A stretch of DNA of 20,686 bases from Podochytrium sp. JEL0797 (GCA_027596195.1 JADGJG010000415.1:1-20686); one strand, 5' to 3'. Positions 1-9,840 are shown, numbered from the stretch's first letter. Numbers and translations are program-made. Notes: generated by a model not told the origin, from the sequence alone.

Positions 1-4
1 CCCG

Positions 5-61
<57 letters not shown>

Positions 62-63
62 CG

Positions 64-93
<30 letters not shown>
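1..93. repeat. C-rich homopolymer (poly-G on the coding strand)
   Basis: The run is pure C except for G at 4, 61 and 63. Read on the minus strand in the formin frame it is open throughout and gives about 30 glycine codons with two alanines, directly after a proline run. It may be a true FH1 poly-glycine tract, a homopolymer-length error at a contig end, or both. Confidence 0.9.
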
Positions 94-94
<1 letters not shown>

Positions 95-2623
95 TACTGA
101 AGGGAGGAGGTGGGGGCGGTGCTAAAGTTGGAAATTCAGTATGGGAGAGTAGAGAAGAGGGGGTTACAGGAACTCACGGGGACCACCGGATTTCATGGGA
201 GTAGGAGCAGCGGCGGCGAGAGTTCCCTACAAAGGCAGTCAGACTCCCACAATTTGATCCCGGCTTCTAACTACAGAGAGAGAGAGACTTACAGGAATAT
301 TCCACGACGCTTGAATCTTATTCAACAGCTCAACCCCGCCTGGAGCGTTCAACACGCGATCTTTGAGCAGATTCGTCAATTCGCTGATGTCCTTCTTGGC
401 AGCCGCCAACGTATTCGAGAGCCCACGAATTTCTTCTTCTTTTTTGGCGACCGCTATCGAGAGAAGGAAGGGGGTGAGTCCGCACGCACGTTGCAAAAAA
501 CTCAAAAAAACGAACCGGAATCAGTCACAACCCCTTCCCCCTTGACGACATCCAACTCCTTCTCCAACTTGCGCGTCTTTTCCACAGCCTTGCGCAACTT
601 TTCCTCCACCTCCCGACTCTTGGCCATATCCCCACCGCCTGATTCGTTCACCAACGCGCGCATGTCGAGTTCGAGAAGCGCGGCGGCTGGGTCTGAAGCG
701 TGGTCACCGGATTTTTGGAGACAGATTTGTTGGACCACCTTGTCGATTACGAACATGTATTTCATCCTGTTTTTATGTGGGGGGAGGGAAAATGTTGGTG
801 TGAGTTGACTGGAACTGAGCGCGCGCGCAAGATTCCCAAATGCAAACGAGACTGACTCACTTCAAAAAAGGGTTACTCGGCAACAAAGCCACATGCTTCA
901 ACACACTCTCAAACGGTTCCAAACACGAACTAAACTTCATACTATCATACAACACGTCAAACAGTTCCGGCGAGCTATCCAAATTGCACGCTTCGACACC
1001 GAGTCGCGAGAAGCATTCCTCCTCGTCGGATTCGAGTCCTGCGATCCAGACGTCGATTTGGGTTTGGAGCAGTTCGTTGTCGATTTCTCCGATTTTCTGT
1101 GGGGGTTTGGGGGGTTGGTTGTTGTGGGGGTGTGATGTGGCGGGCACGTTACATCAATCAATTGCATGAGGCCCAGGTGGAGGAATTCGTAACGCAGATG
1201 CATTCGGAATTCGAGGTTGACTCCGGGTCCTCCACAAATCACGGCGTTGATGAAGGACATGCAAGCGACCTGTGGGTTTGTGTTAATACAAATTAAGCAA
1301 TATCGAAACGAATTTGATCGAGGTGACGCTCGATTGGTGAGGGTGAGTTTGTGCGGCAGCAAATCATTCCCGAATTTCAAAGATTTCCATCGACCCGTAA
1401 CGACTTCAGAAGATTTCGGCGAAATCGGATCTCGCGGCGCCGAAACTGGATCCACCCGTGTCATTTCCAAACTCTGTCGAATCAATCCGAGCGCCTTCCT
1501 CGGCACGAGTCTCACCCACGCAAACCAAACAATCCACAGCTTCGCGCTTCAGTTCATACGAATGGAATACACACCTGCAACTCCTTCTCGAGAGGCGAAA
1601 CGCCCTGACAACTCAACCACAAACTCTCCATCACAGCCTCAAACCGAAACCGCAACGCGGCTAACTCCCCAAGGGCCTCCATTCCCTCCAATACGCATCG
1701 ATGGCCACCGGGAATCAAACACACTGCACCGAAAATCTCGAGAACGAGGGCACGCGTGCGGAACGACGGGGAGCGGAGGGACATTGCGATGATGGTCATG
1801 GAACCGTCGTTGTCGAGAACGGCGGAGAGACCGATTTTGTTGTTCATGAGGGATTTGAGGCATTTGATGTAGAGTTCTTCGAATTCGTCGTGCCTTGATG
1901 GAAATTGAAAAGACGCGTAAATTCGATAAAGAGATTGAGATCGGAAATGGAATACGATACCTGTTTTCGATGCCGAGTCCCTTCAGATTGGACAGCAGAA
2001 TGGCCAAGCCTCCATTATCAATGAAATTGCTGATCCAGCGGATCGGACGTGAGCGCAGCGAAACAACCAGGTCTGTTAATAGCTCACGGTCGGGATTGTT
2101 GAGTTTCCTTATAGTAAGAAGATGAGTGATTCGAGCGAATTTGTTCATTGTTGAAGGAAGTGGTGCCAACCTGATGTCGCCAATCTCCTGCTGCAGGTCG
2201 CGCGCAGCGTTGTCTCTGTATCTCTCGCCGAGATGCTGCTGCAGCATGATCCACTTGCGCTCGGTGGTGAGGAGACGCAGGACTTGTTTTTTGTCCTCGG
2301 TGAGGTTGAGGTCCTCCTGATTCTAGAGTTAGAAAGTGCCTAGACTCATCTCTTCCCTCTTCTAGGAGTTGTCTCTAGAGACTCGACTAGAGAGCCCTAG
2401 AGACTCGTCTCTAGTAAAGCTATAGGAAACACACCATCAACAGCTCCAGCATCGTCCCTATCGCTGCCACTGGTGGCTGCGGCACCTGTTCGTACAGCGC
2501 GTTGAAGGACGCCGTGGACTGCGACGCCGCCATTCCACTCGCCGCGCGTGGAAGCAGCGCTGCGGACGGCGATGAGATCATGCCTGACACTCGTCGGTTG
2601 CCGTTGTGTCCGCTGCCGTGCAT
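1..2623 (-). CDS. Formin (GBD/FH3, DAAM/FMNL-like), 3' truncated at window edge
   Basis: Formins nucleate and elongate unbranched actin filaments; the FH1 proline tract recruits profilin-actin and the FH2 domain, not in this window, caps the barbed end. Exons read on the minus strand: 2623-2435, 2316-2171, 2107-1961, 1893-1575, 1269-1153, 1096-861, 766-516, 453-293, 226-178 and 121-1. All junctions are GT-AG and keep frame; the donor at 515 is the least certain. The start at 2623 is the first good ATG after the permease end. The GBD shows [17 protein letters not shown]. The FH3 armadillo region shows [54 protein letters not shown] and [15 protein letters not shown] charged coiled coil follows (coded at about 690-300), then FH1 begins with eight consecutive prolines and runs into poly-glycine. 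FH2 would lie off the left edge. The family call is secure; the subfamily is inferred from the FH3 wording. Confidence 0.9.
1270..1574 (-). other. Long formin intron containing an in-frame open segment
   Basis: At 305 bp this is the longest intron in the gene. Joining donor 1574 to acceptor 1270 gives LEKELQ followed by [11 protein letters not shown], the wording expected in FMNL/DAAM FH3 domains. Positions 1473-1270 form an open stretch of 68 codons in frame with the next exon and preceded by an AG, so an alternative, longer exon is possible. Confidence 0.55.
2317..2434 (-). other. Formin intron 1 with internal palindromes
   Basis: This is a 118-bp GT-AG intron of the formin (donor at 2434, acceptor ending at 2317). 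It holds the perfect palindrome GTCTCTAGAGAC at 2371-2382 and a hairpin, CTAGAGAC-TC-GTCTCTAG, at 2397-2414, plus other CTAGAG-type fragments. The family match across the junction (ELLM to [10 protein letters not shown]) supports splicing here. Confidence 0.75.
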
Positions 2624-2709
2624 CAAGTCAAGAATTTTTTTTGGAGATCTCTTGTGGAGAACATCACTTCCTTCCCTTTCAAAAAAAAATATTCTCACAT
2701 TTATGCATC

Positions 2710-2715
2710 TTTATT
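2710..2715 (-). terminator. Polyadenylation signal AATAAA of the permease gene
   Basis: TTTATT on the plus strand reads AATAAA on the coding strand, 23 bp past the permease stop codon. The 114-bp gap to the formin start must hold both this signal and the formin promoter. Confidence 0.5.
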
Positions 2716-2737
2716 TCTATCGATACATCAGAACAGA

Positions 2738-4506
2738 TCAAAACAATTTATACTTGATATACGCGACCCACTCCTTGCCAGACTTGGGCTTCTGATGCGC
2801 CAGGCGAATCGCATCCGCCTTCTCATCCTCCGTCTCCGTCTCAATCAACCGACCCGTCTCGAAATCCATCGCGTCGAGTGGCACAAGTCCAAATCCAGAC
2901 AAGATGCCGTTTCCAGACTTGATCCCCAAGAAAACGGCGTATCCGACAAAGAGCGAAATGTACAGTGGGACACCCGAATACACCCACGCGTTGGTCGTGT
3001 ACCACGAAATGTCAAACACGGTCACGTGATAAAACGCTCCGAACGAGATGCAGACGATGACAAAGATTCCGATGAAAATCGAAATAAAATCAACGTATGG
3101 GAAGAACGGCGCGAGGTAAGGCAAGTCCTTGATATCTTTTCCCTGGTGCACGTATCCCCAACGGAATCGGAGATGGGTCACAGACATGGCCATCCAAGCA
3201 AGCATCACGTTGATGGACACGAATCCCGACAACCAGTTGAACACGTCTTCGGACCCGACAGCGTATCCGGCAATCAGGCCCAGGATGGCAAAGAAGGTGG
3301 AAAAGTAGAGTCCCATGTATGGGACACCGCGTTTGTCGACGCGGGCAAACAGTTTGGGGGCGAATCCGTCTTGGGCAAGACCATACAGCGAGCGGGAGCA
3401 AGCGTATAGGGAAGAGTTGACGGCAGAGGTGGCACTCAAGACAATGACCGCATTCATAATGTCGGCGGCCGCGTTGATTCCGATTTGCTTGTAAACATAA
3501 ACAAAGGGACTGTTGGCCACCGTCTTTCCGAGAAGAGAGCTGGAGGTGGGCGACAAGACGACACCCACAAGGAAAATGGACCCGAGATAGAACAGAATGA
3601 TTCTCCAAAAGGTTCCGTTGATGGCGCGCGGGACGGACATTCTTGGATTTTCAGCCTCTGCGGCAGTAATTCCAACGAGCTCCGTGCCGGAATAAGAGTA
3701 GAAGGCGGTCGTGAAAGCCCCGGCAAAGTTGACAAACTGCTGAGTGGGGTTGGATCCGGCAATCGGAGGATTCCAGTAAGTGAACCAGAGTGGTCCCGTT
3801 CCAGAGCCGACACCAAACCAGACCAAGAGCGCAACCACCAAAAAGATGGCAATCACAACAACCTTGATCAATGAGAGAACGAATTCCGTTTCACCGTATC
3901 CAGCAACCGAGAGACTGTTGATGGTGACGAGTGGAATAAAGAAAATGGGAGTCCACACCCAATCAGGAAGCGTGGTTGTTGGAACCCAGCTGTTTCGGAA
4001 TTTGTATAAGTATTTAATTTAGATTTAAGAAAGGCAGCCCGTAGAAAGGAAAAAAACGTACTAAGTCATGAGCGTCGCAATTGCTGCAATCTCCCCTGGA
4101 AGAGCCCAGTTCAACCAATACGCCCACCCAGTAGCGAAACCCAGCGGTTTGTTGACAAAACGAGCGGGTAGAGCAGAGAACGCGCCAGCAACAGGCAGGT
4201 AGGTGGACATTTCGCCGATTCCCGTCGCGACACCGTATACTTGCAGGCCGACAATCGCAAACACCAGCAACGCTCCAAGTGGGCCTGAAGACGCGATCGT
4301 GCGTCCGGATTTCTTGAGGAGACCCGTTCCGATCGTTCCACCGATGGCTGCGTTTGAATTGATAAGTTCGTGTTGATTTTTCCCGCTCGGCAATTCATAC
4401 CAATCATTTCGAGGTGACGCGCTTTAAGCTTGCGTTTCATGTGGCTGTTGTTTGCGTTAAAGACTTTGTCTTGTTTGGCAGCTTCGATGCCGACTTTGGC
4501 AGACAT
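2738..4506 (-). CDS. Amino acid permease (APC superfamily, yeast AAT type)
   Basis: This is a predicted plasma-membrane proton-coupled amino acid importer of 547 residues. Exons on the minus strand are 4506-4401, 4347-4062 and 3989-2738, with introns of 53 and 72 bp; all junctions keep frame. TM1 carries the family signature AIGGTIGTGLL, completed exactly across the first junction. Other family blocks are ELVGITAAEAENPRMSVPRAI in the TM6-7 region, and SAVNSSLYACSRSLYGLAQDG followed by DKRGVPY in TM8. About twelve hydrophobic segments are present, the usual number. The N-terminus is short (MSAKVGIEAAKQDKVF) and lysine-rich, and both tails should be cytoplasmic. KKSGR after TM1 differs from the common FIGSG. 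Substrate cannot be assigned from sequence. The gene lies 114 bp upstream of the formin on the same strand, and two CACGTG boxes precede its start. Confidence 0.93.
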
Positions 4507-4935
4507 AAGTTTTGAGATTTTTTTGTTGACTTTTCCATCACGATTTTTGACCGCTTTTTAATCAAGATTTGCCACGTGCGATTGCACGATTTGAATTCTT
4601 TTGCACGTGCGAAACGAGGGGGATGATGGAATCGGTGGCGCTGGCTCGATAAGCTTTTTTTCATTGGGAGAGGGAATATTGAAGGAATTTTTTATAAGAA
4701 AACAATAATCATTCTTAGACTTGGCAGCAAGTTGGCACAATAAATATGGCGGCACTTGACTTATTTATGGTTGTGAACCGGGAGGGGGGGGGGCACCCCG
4801 CAAAGAGAAACAGGTTTTGACAATCCCGGTCGTCGCGGGGATGCTTTAGTGGATTCAGATGAAGAGAGTGGATATTATGGAATACAGTCGGTGTGACCAC
4901 ATCAACCCATCGTGACTTCGCAAAACCATTATTCA
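4507..4935. promoter_or_regulatory. Permease upstream region with two CACGTG boxes
   Basis: This is a gene-free stretch between the permease start (4506) and the ankyrin stop (4936), AT-rich near the permease. CACGTG occurs at 4573-4578 and 4604-4609, 31 bp apart and 67-103 bp upstream of the permease ATG. CACGTG is the core site of fungal bHLH factors such as Cbf1 and Pho4. A G-rich run lies at 4782-4793. No coding signal was seen. Function is inferred only from motif and position. Confidence 0.45.
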
Positions 4936-5829
4936 TTACAGCGAAAACGCGAACCTGCTCGCCAGAGCGTCCAACTGTCGTGCCTCTTCTACCGTTGACC
5001 CAATCCTCAAACTCTCCATATCCAACAGCGCCGTATCCCTGCTATTCACCGCATGCGTGTGGTGCATTTGCAACAACTCCGCCATTTCATTCAGCCTCTT
5101 CACAATCGGCGACACGGGTTTCCCATCCCCACCTCCTCCCCTCAATCCCATCACTCGAGTGCGCGCCAACGCAACAGCCAACGGCGTCCTCCCACTCGCG
5201 TCACATCCCGTGATATCCGCACCCGCCAGTAACAGCATTTTGACAATATCGAGATGGTTTCCTGCCACAGCGAGATGCAGCGGCGAGCTCCCGTTCGCAT
5301 CGCGCAGTGCAAGCATCCGTTTCGCAGCGAGTAAGGCATCTTCGGCGTCTTCCGCCTGATCCTCAGTCATTCCCTGCAGCTGCCATGGTGTGAGTAGGTA
5401 CTTTTCCCGTAGATCCAGAATCGTGCGGGTTGTGATGACGTGTCCATGCGCGCAGCTGTAGTGCAGCATGGTTCGACCTTTGGTATCGGCACACAGAAGC
5501 ACTTTTGTACTGTCCCCACCACTCAGTATCTGTGATTCAACGGCTGCAGTAAGGAGAGCTGTTTCGCCGCCGCTTGCGAGGAGGTGGATTGAGTCCGAGT
5601 CTCTCCGATCGAGAATGCGTTGTTGGCGTTGCTGTTGGCGGCGTTGGAGGGGGTCCAGCGAGGGGGGAGAAGAGTGGATGGAATAGGGCGACGAGGTAGA
5701 TGCATCATGCCGGCGGGTGAGGCGTTTCCGGTCAGGGCGTTGGCTGCGGGAAGGGGTGAAGGAAGGAAAGGGTTGGTCTGGGAGGATTGTTTGATGCATT
5801 TTTTTTGTTTGTTTTCTGCACAAGATCAT
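4936..5829 (-). CDS. Ankyrin-repeat protein, ANKRD54-like
   Basis: This is a single-exon 297-residue protein starting at ATG 5829; a second in-frame ATG ten codons later is also possible. The N-terminal 75 residues are basic, Ser/Pro/Gln-rich and probably disordered. Ankyrin units: a degenerate one at about 86-110, then GRTMLHYSCAHGH (118-130), GSSPLHLAVAGNHLDIVKML (180-199) and GRTPLAVALARTR (213-225). An acidic insert of roughly 30 residues (146-175) separates the second and third. After the repeats come an EMAELLQM helix and the tail STVEEARQLDALASRFAFSL. That order resembles animal ANKRD54, which has GRTPLHLAKS, a helical segment, then a short tail ending in DLLASFTSL. Ankyrin repeats are certain; the ANKRD54 relationship is my inference from the C-terminus. 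The gene is divergent from the MYND gene. Confidence 0.82.
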   Translation of the reverse strand: MILCRKQTKKMHQTILPDQPFPSFTPSRSQRPDRKRLTRRHDASTSSPYSIHSSPPSLDPLQRRQQQRQQRILDRRDSDSIHLLASGGETALLTAAVESQILSGGDSTKVLLCADTKGRTMLHYSCAHGHVITTRTILDLREKYLLTPWQLQGMTEDQAEDAEDALLAAKRMLALRDANGSSPLHLAVAGNHLDIVKMLLLAGADITGCDASGRTPLAVALARTRVMGLRGGGGDGKPVSPIVKRLNEMAELLQMHHTHAVNSRDTALLDMESLRIGSTVEEARQLDALASRFAFSL

Positions 5830-6000
5830 CCCTTCAATCCTTGAACCAGAAGGGAGTTACGCTCTAGTTTTAATTGACCCGCCGAATACGCTCAACAGGA
5901 AAAGGATGGGAAAAGGAACGAAATTTGTTTCGAGCACCCAGCTCGTCTCCTCCTCTTGGCCTCCCTTCCATTCCCGGCACACTCCGCTGATACCCACCAC
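5830..6000. promoter_or_regulatory. Divergent promoter between ankyrin and MYND genes
   Basis: These 171 bp separate the start codons of two divergently transcribed genes, so both promoters must lie here or overlap neighbouring coding sequence. No clear TATA box was seen on either strand. Confidence 0.5.
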
Positions 6001-7761
6001 ATGGACCTCGTCAAATCAGACCTCCCGCTCTTCATCAAGCAGACCAAGGCTCATCCCACGCGCGAGTCCCTCCTTTCGCTCTGCGAACTCAATTGCAGCT
6101 CCCCCGCTGGGTCTCTGCTGGTGCAGCACAACGTTGCACCCTTCCTTGCTCGCCTGATCAGCGAGCGACCCGAGTTTGCGGACCTCTGCTTGATCGGCCT
6201 TCTCAACCTGGTCAAACACTGCGAAGAGGAGATTCCCATCAACCTCCCAAGTTTGTTTGACGCCGTGTTCCCGTCTCACTCTCATGCACCCTTCGATATC
6301 CCCGCATCCAACGATCCGCCATCCGTAGCCCTCGTCGAGCTCTTTCTGCTGCTGTCTGTGAATGCGTGTTTCAAATCCAAAGGCGCCAAACTGCCTCCTC
6401 GGAATATCGAGAGCCTCTTTGATTTTGCGGAACGTTACGACTCGCATGTCGTGAAGCTTGATTGGGTTTCTCTTCCCTTCTACACCCTGCCTCGTGACGT
6501 GGGAGTCCAAAACGCGAGGGGCGAGATTCCCCTGCGCAAGCTCTTGTTCTGCTTTCTTCAGCTGGTGATGCCGCGGCTTGAGAACGACTTGCATTCCATG
6601 ATCGGCCTCGAGGTGGCCACACGGTGCCTCAAAGCCGCGTGCGTCGAGCTGAAAAACACTCCAATGAATCCCGAGAACGAGGCATACCTGACCATTGTGC
6701 TCAAGCTGTTTGAAGGCGTTGAAGCCGCCAAGCCCATCTACTTTGACATGCAGCCCGACTTGATGGACACGTTGGTCGGATTACTTCAATACGGCTTGGC
6801 TTCCGCGCATGGAGATAGAGTTGCTGTGGCGTCTGTGATGGTGATGGGCTTCCTGATGCTTATTGAGTCGGGATGCGCGGATGAAAATGCTGTGTTGGCG
6901 TTGCGTGCGCTCCAATCTGGGCTGTTACCTGTGCTGTTCAAGCACTGCGCCGATTTGGAGAAACCCGAGCACGAGTTTACGTACTCCTACGATATTGGTG
7001 CGTGTGCGATTGGGACGGTGTTGCATGGGCTCAGAAGTTGTCTCGTGTATAAGGGTGTGTTGAAGGAGATGAAAGAGAATCAGCACGAGTCGGTTCGTTG
7101 GCTTGAGGATTTCCTTGCCGGCTCTGCGTTTTCGCGCAAATCGAAAATTGGAAAGACGCTTCAGGCTTTGTTGTCGGATTTGGAGATTCTTATGGAGCCG
7201 GAGGAACATGTTTGTGGGTCGTGTCGCTGCTGTTCGGTGAATTTTGGAGTCGCATTCAAGAAATGCGCGGCATGTATGACCTACTACTGCAGCAAGGAGT
7301 GTCAAGTGAAGGATTGGAAAGTCGGGACCCACAAGAAAGACTGTGCAAACTCGTTCAAACCGCAACTCGCCATGACGTCTGTAGGGAAGGCGCGGTTCAA
7401 GTTGTTGAAGAGGACTGTGGAAAGAAATTGGGGGGCTTTGAGGAAGCAGTTCAAGCGCAACAAGATGGAGGCCGATGATGTGTGCGTGTGGGTTGATTTG
7501 GGAAGGGAATTCGCGACGGTTGAGTTGATTCGTTTTGCTGAGTTGAAGGCGCGTGCGGTTCGTATCGACGAGAGTAGGCCTCAAGTTCCGGAGGGAATGA
7601 CGATGTGTTCACACCCTTTGACGTTGCTGGAAAGAGTTAATGGGCCAGAGTCTCTTGTTGCCATCGCGCGTTCTACTGGAACTCTTGTTGCTGTTGGGAA
7701 AAATGAGGATGTGGTTGATCTTCGTATGATGGGGGTTTCAGTCAAGAAGGCTTTTGCTTGA
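6001..7761 (+). CDS. MYND-type zinc-finger protein with long helical N-terminus
   Basis: This is an intronless 586-residue protein starting at ATG 6001. The frame stays open upstream but has no ATG there. Residues 1-400 are mostly helical and leucine-rich, in blocks such as LCLIGLLNLVKHCEEEIP that suggest an armadillo-like fold; I recognise no named family. The MYND finger spans about residues 405-448: CGSCRCCS, then KKCAAC, then YYCSKECQVKDW, ending THKKDC. This gives the paired Cys ligands plus the terminal His/Cys. MYND fingers bind proline-rich peptides and often sit beside SET domains, but no SET motif is seen here. About 140 residues follow the finger, ending in a compact basic tail. 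The start sits 171 bp from the divergent ankyrin gene. Confidence 0.88.
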   Translation: MDLVKSDLPLFIKQTKAHPTRESLLSLCELNCSSPAGSLLVQHNVAPFLARLISERPEFADLCLIGLLNLVKHCEEEIPINLPSLFDAVFPSHSHAPFDIPASNDPPSVALVELFLLLSVNACFKSKGAKLPPRNIESLFDFAERYDSHVVKLDWVSLPFYTLPRDVGVQNARGEIPLRKLLFCFLQLVMPRLENDLHSMIGLEVATRCLKAACVELKNTPMNPENEAYLTIVLKLFEGVEAAKPIYFDMQPDLMDTLVGLLQYGLASAHGDRVAVASVMVMGFLMLIESGCADENAVLALRALQSGLLPVLFKHCADLEKPEHEFTYSYDIGACAIGTVLHGLRSCLVYKGVLKEMKENQHESVRWLEDFLAGSAFSRKSKIGKTLQALLSDLEILMEPEEHVCGSCRCCSVNFGVAFKKCAACMTYYCSKECQVKDWKVGTHKKDCANSFKPQLAMTSVGKARFKLLKRTVERNWGALRKQFKRNKMEADDVCVWVDLGREFATVELIRFAELKARAVRIDESRPQVPEGMTMCSHPLTLLERVNGPESLVAIARSTGTLVAVGKNEDVVDLRMMGVSVKKAFA

Positions 7762-8394
7762 AGTTGCCGTTTGTGTTTGCTGATGGTTGCAATTTCTTTT
7801 TATATTTTTATTTTTTTTTATTATGCTTTCCCCTACTCACCGTATTGCAATATAATTATGTCAATATTGGTTGGTGATTCGACCATTCTGTTTTTGATCA
7901 AGGGCGGGACCCCACCTTTCCTTGGCTTCTACATTAACGCGTAGCCAAGGCAGTTAAGGAAATATGAGGATGGAGAGACATCGCGATATGCCGAGTCAGG
8001 ATCGTCACAGTCATGGGTCATGGACGTGAAGCGCATTGGACTGCTGATTTCGAGCAAGTTAAAATGATCTATGTATCTCGTTTGGGTGGTGCAGACAAAG
8101 TGCGACGCCCTTTCAATTTTATATATAATGCGACAACGCTGAATGAGCAACCAGCGTCCAAGGCGGCTCTTCTTTTCCTTCCCTCTCCCTAGTCATGTAG
8201 AAAGTTTGACTTGAGAGGAGCACACGCGTCGTTTAAACGACAGCGGTTGATTTTCGACTTCAAGAAGAAGCCACCCGCGGCATGATGGGAGAAAAAAGGA
8301 AAGCATCGATGCATGATTGAGCGATCATGTTGGGTGGAACTGGATTTTTTTCGCCACCCCTTTCTTCCCAAACCCCGTTTGAAACACTTTGAAA
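7762..8394. other. Intergenic region between MYND and ALG5 genes
   Basis: It begins with a T-rich 3' end for the MYND gene (about 7796-7825). A stem-loop lies at about 7918-7949: CCTTGG and CTAC pair with GTAG and CCAAGG across an 8-nt loop, with a 3-nt bulge. The rest is presumably the ALG5 promoter. No convincing coding sequence or RNA gene was found. Confidence 0.5.
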
Positions 8395-9640
8395 ATGGAA
8401 ACCGCGATCCTTGGCGCCCTCGTTGCCGTGCTTCTCTTTGCCTTTGCCTGCGCTGCCTTCCTCACACCACGACCACGCGCTCCGCTGCCCAGCGAGCGCT
8501 TCTTTAAGGATCCACTGACTGGGGCCAAGACGGCGTTTGCGGGCGGTGAAGTGGCTCTTAGTGTCGTGATCCCCGCATATAACGAAGCGGTCCGTTTACC
8601 TGCGATGCTGAAGGAGGCACTGGGAGTGTTGAAGACGTATGAGAGTTACGAGGTGACGGCGTGTTGTTGGTCACCGTGCCTGGTCCTAACCAGTCATTTC
8701 CAATTTACCGTGGTTCCACTCCTATCGCCAATGATCCCTCTCTCTCTCCTCTATTCGATCGCATCAATTGGATCCAAAGATCATTGTCGTTGATGATGGC
8801 TCCAAAGACGCCACTGCCGAGGTTGCACGATCCATTGCAAAAGAGCACAAGTGTGCCCATGTTCGCGTTATGGTGCTCGAAAAGAACCGTGGGAAGGGGG
8901 GTGCTGTGACGCAGGGTAACGTTCTATTTCTGTTGACGTGTTGATAGAATATCGCCGTTTTGATTCGGAACCTTGTCTCGAACTGCCCCTTTCCAATTAT
9001 TTACTTTATATACCACTCTGTATATTTCTAGGAATCCTCGTCGCCCGCGGCAACAAAGTCCTCTTTGCCGACGCCGACGGCGCCTCGCGCTTCTCCGACA
9101 TTTCCCTCCTCGAGGCTGCACTCGACAAGATCCAAGTCGACGGCCACGCCGTCGCAGTCGGCTCGCGTGCACACATGGTCGCGTCTGAGGCTGTTGTTCA
9201 GGTTTGTTTTTCTGATTTCTCATCGTTTTTTTGGTTTGTTTGTCTCATCACTGTTTTGGTTCTAGCGCTCCTTCATTCGAAACCTCCTCATGCACGGCTT
9301 CCACACGTTTCTCCTCCTTCTTGGAATCTCATCCATCAAAGACACACAATGCGGCTTCAAAATGCTCACGCGAAAATCCGCACAAACCATCTTCCCCATC
9401 ATGCATGTTGAAGGATGGATATTTGATATCGAAATGCTCCTCTTGGCGACTTGGCACAAGATTCCAGTGGTGGAGGTTGCTGTGAATTGGCACGAAGTCG
9501 ATGGATCGAAAGTTAATTTGGTGAAGGATGCAGTCAAGATGGCGATTGATTTGGTCATGATTCGGTTTTATTACTTTACGGGGTTGTGGAATGCGTTCCC
9601 GGGGGTTGGTGGGAGTGGGGGGAAGCGGAAGGTGGAGTGA
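8395..9640 (+). CDS. ALG5: Dolichyl-phosphate beta-glucosyltransferase (ALG5)
   Basis: This enzyme transfers glucose from UDP-glucose to dolichyl phosphate at the ER membrane, making the Dol-P-Glc donor used to finish the N-glycan precursor. Exons are 8395-8652, 8780-8915, 9032-9201 and 9266-9640, giving 312 residues, close to the usual family size. Introns are 127, 116 and 64 bp, and all junctions restore family motifs. An N-terminal membrane anchor occupies residues 5-24. The GT2 fold shows SVVIPAYNEAVRLP, VVDDGSKD (the nucleotide-sugar site, formed across junction 1) and NRGKGGAV. FADADGA (143-149) holds the metal-binding DxD, followed by GSRAHMV, DTQCGFKML (214-222) and EGWIFDIEMLL. ATG 8395 places the anchor at the N-terminus. 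Its 3' end converges on PAPS reductase. Confidence 0.95.
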
Positions 9641-9666
9641 AGGGCGGTTGGAATTCGCGGGAGCGA

Positions 9667-9672
9667 AATAAA
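9667..9672 (+). terminator. Polyadenylation signal AATAAA of ALG5
   Basis: AATAAA lies 27 bp past the ALG5 stop codon. The 262-bp gap between the convergent genes also holds a short ATGC-rich stretch near 9778-9788. Confidence 0.5.
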
Positions 9673-9834
9673 CAGTACAAAAAGCCCCTTAAAAGTTCCT
9701 CGATGATCCATCAACGACACGCAATGGTAACTTTCGACATACATTTCTCCTTCTCCTTGCGGACACCTTCATCCCTCATGCATGCATGAAATGATACTCT
9801 TGGTCACCGCAAAAAAGCAAGTTGTAATACACAG

Positions 9835-9840
9835 TTTATT
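9835..9840 (-). terminator. Polyadenylation signal AATAAA of PAPS reductase
   Basis: TTTATT on the plus strand reads AATAAA on the coding strand, about 63 bp past the PAPS reductase stop codon. Confidence 0.45.

Noticed and set aside
1..93. Poly-C tract as a telomere
   Set aside because: Fungal telomeres are short mixed repeats such as TTAGGG/CCCTAA; a pure C run with three G interruptions does not fit, and it continues a coding frame.
239..505. Several overlapping ORFs on the plus strand across 110-2320 (for example 110-808 and 1217-1792)
   Set aside because: They are shadows of the minus-strand formin exons, whose FH3 motifs and splice junctions fit far better.
5956..6000. Earlier start for the MYND protein
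   Set aside because: The upstream in-frame extension begins with TTG; the first ATG is at 6001.
7918..7949. Stem-loop CCTTGG...CCAAGG as a tRNA or other RNA gene
   Set aside because: A single bulged hairpin with no cloverleaf, T-loop or A/B-box pattern nearby.
7929..8150. Minus-strand 73-codon ORF between MYND and ALG5
   Set aside because: No recognisable motif and no supporting signals; it lies in an intergenic region rich in short random ORFs.
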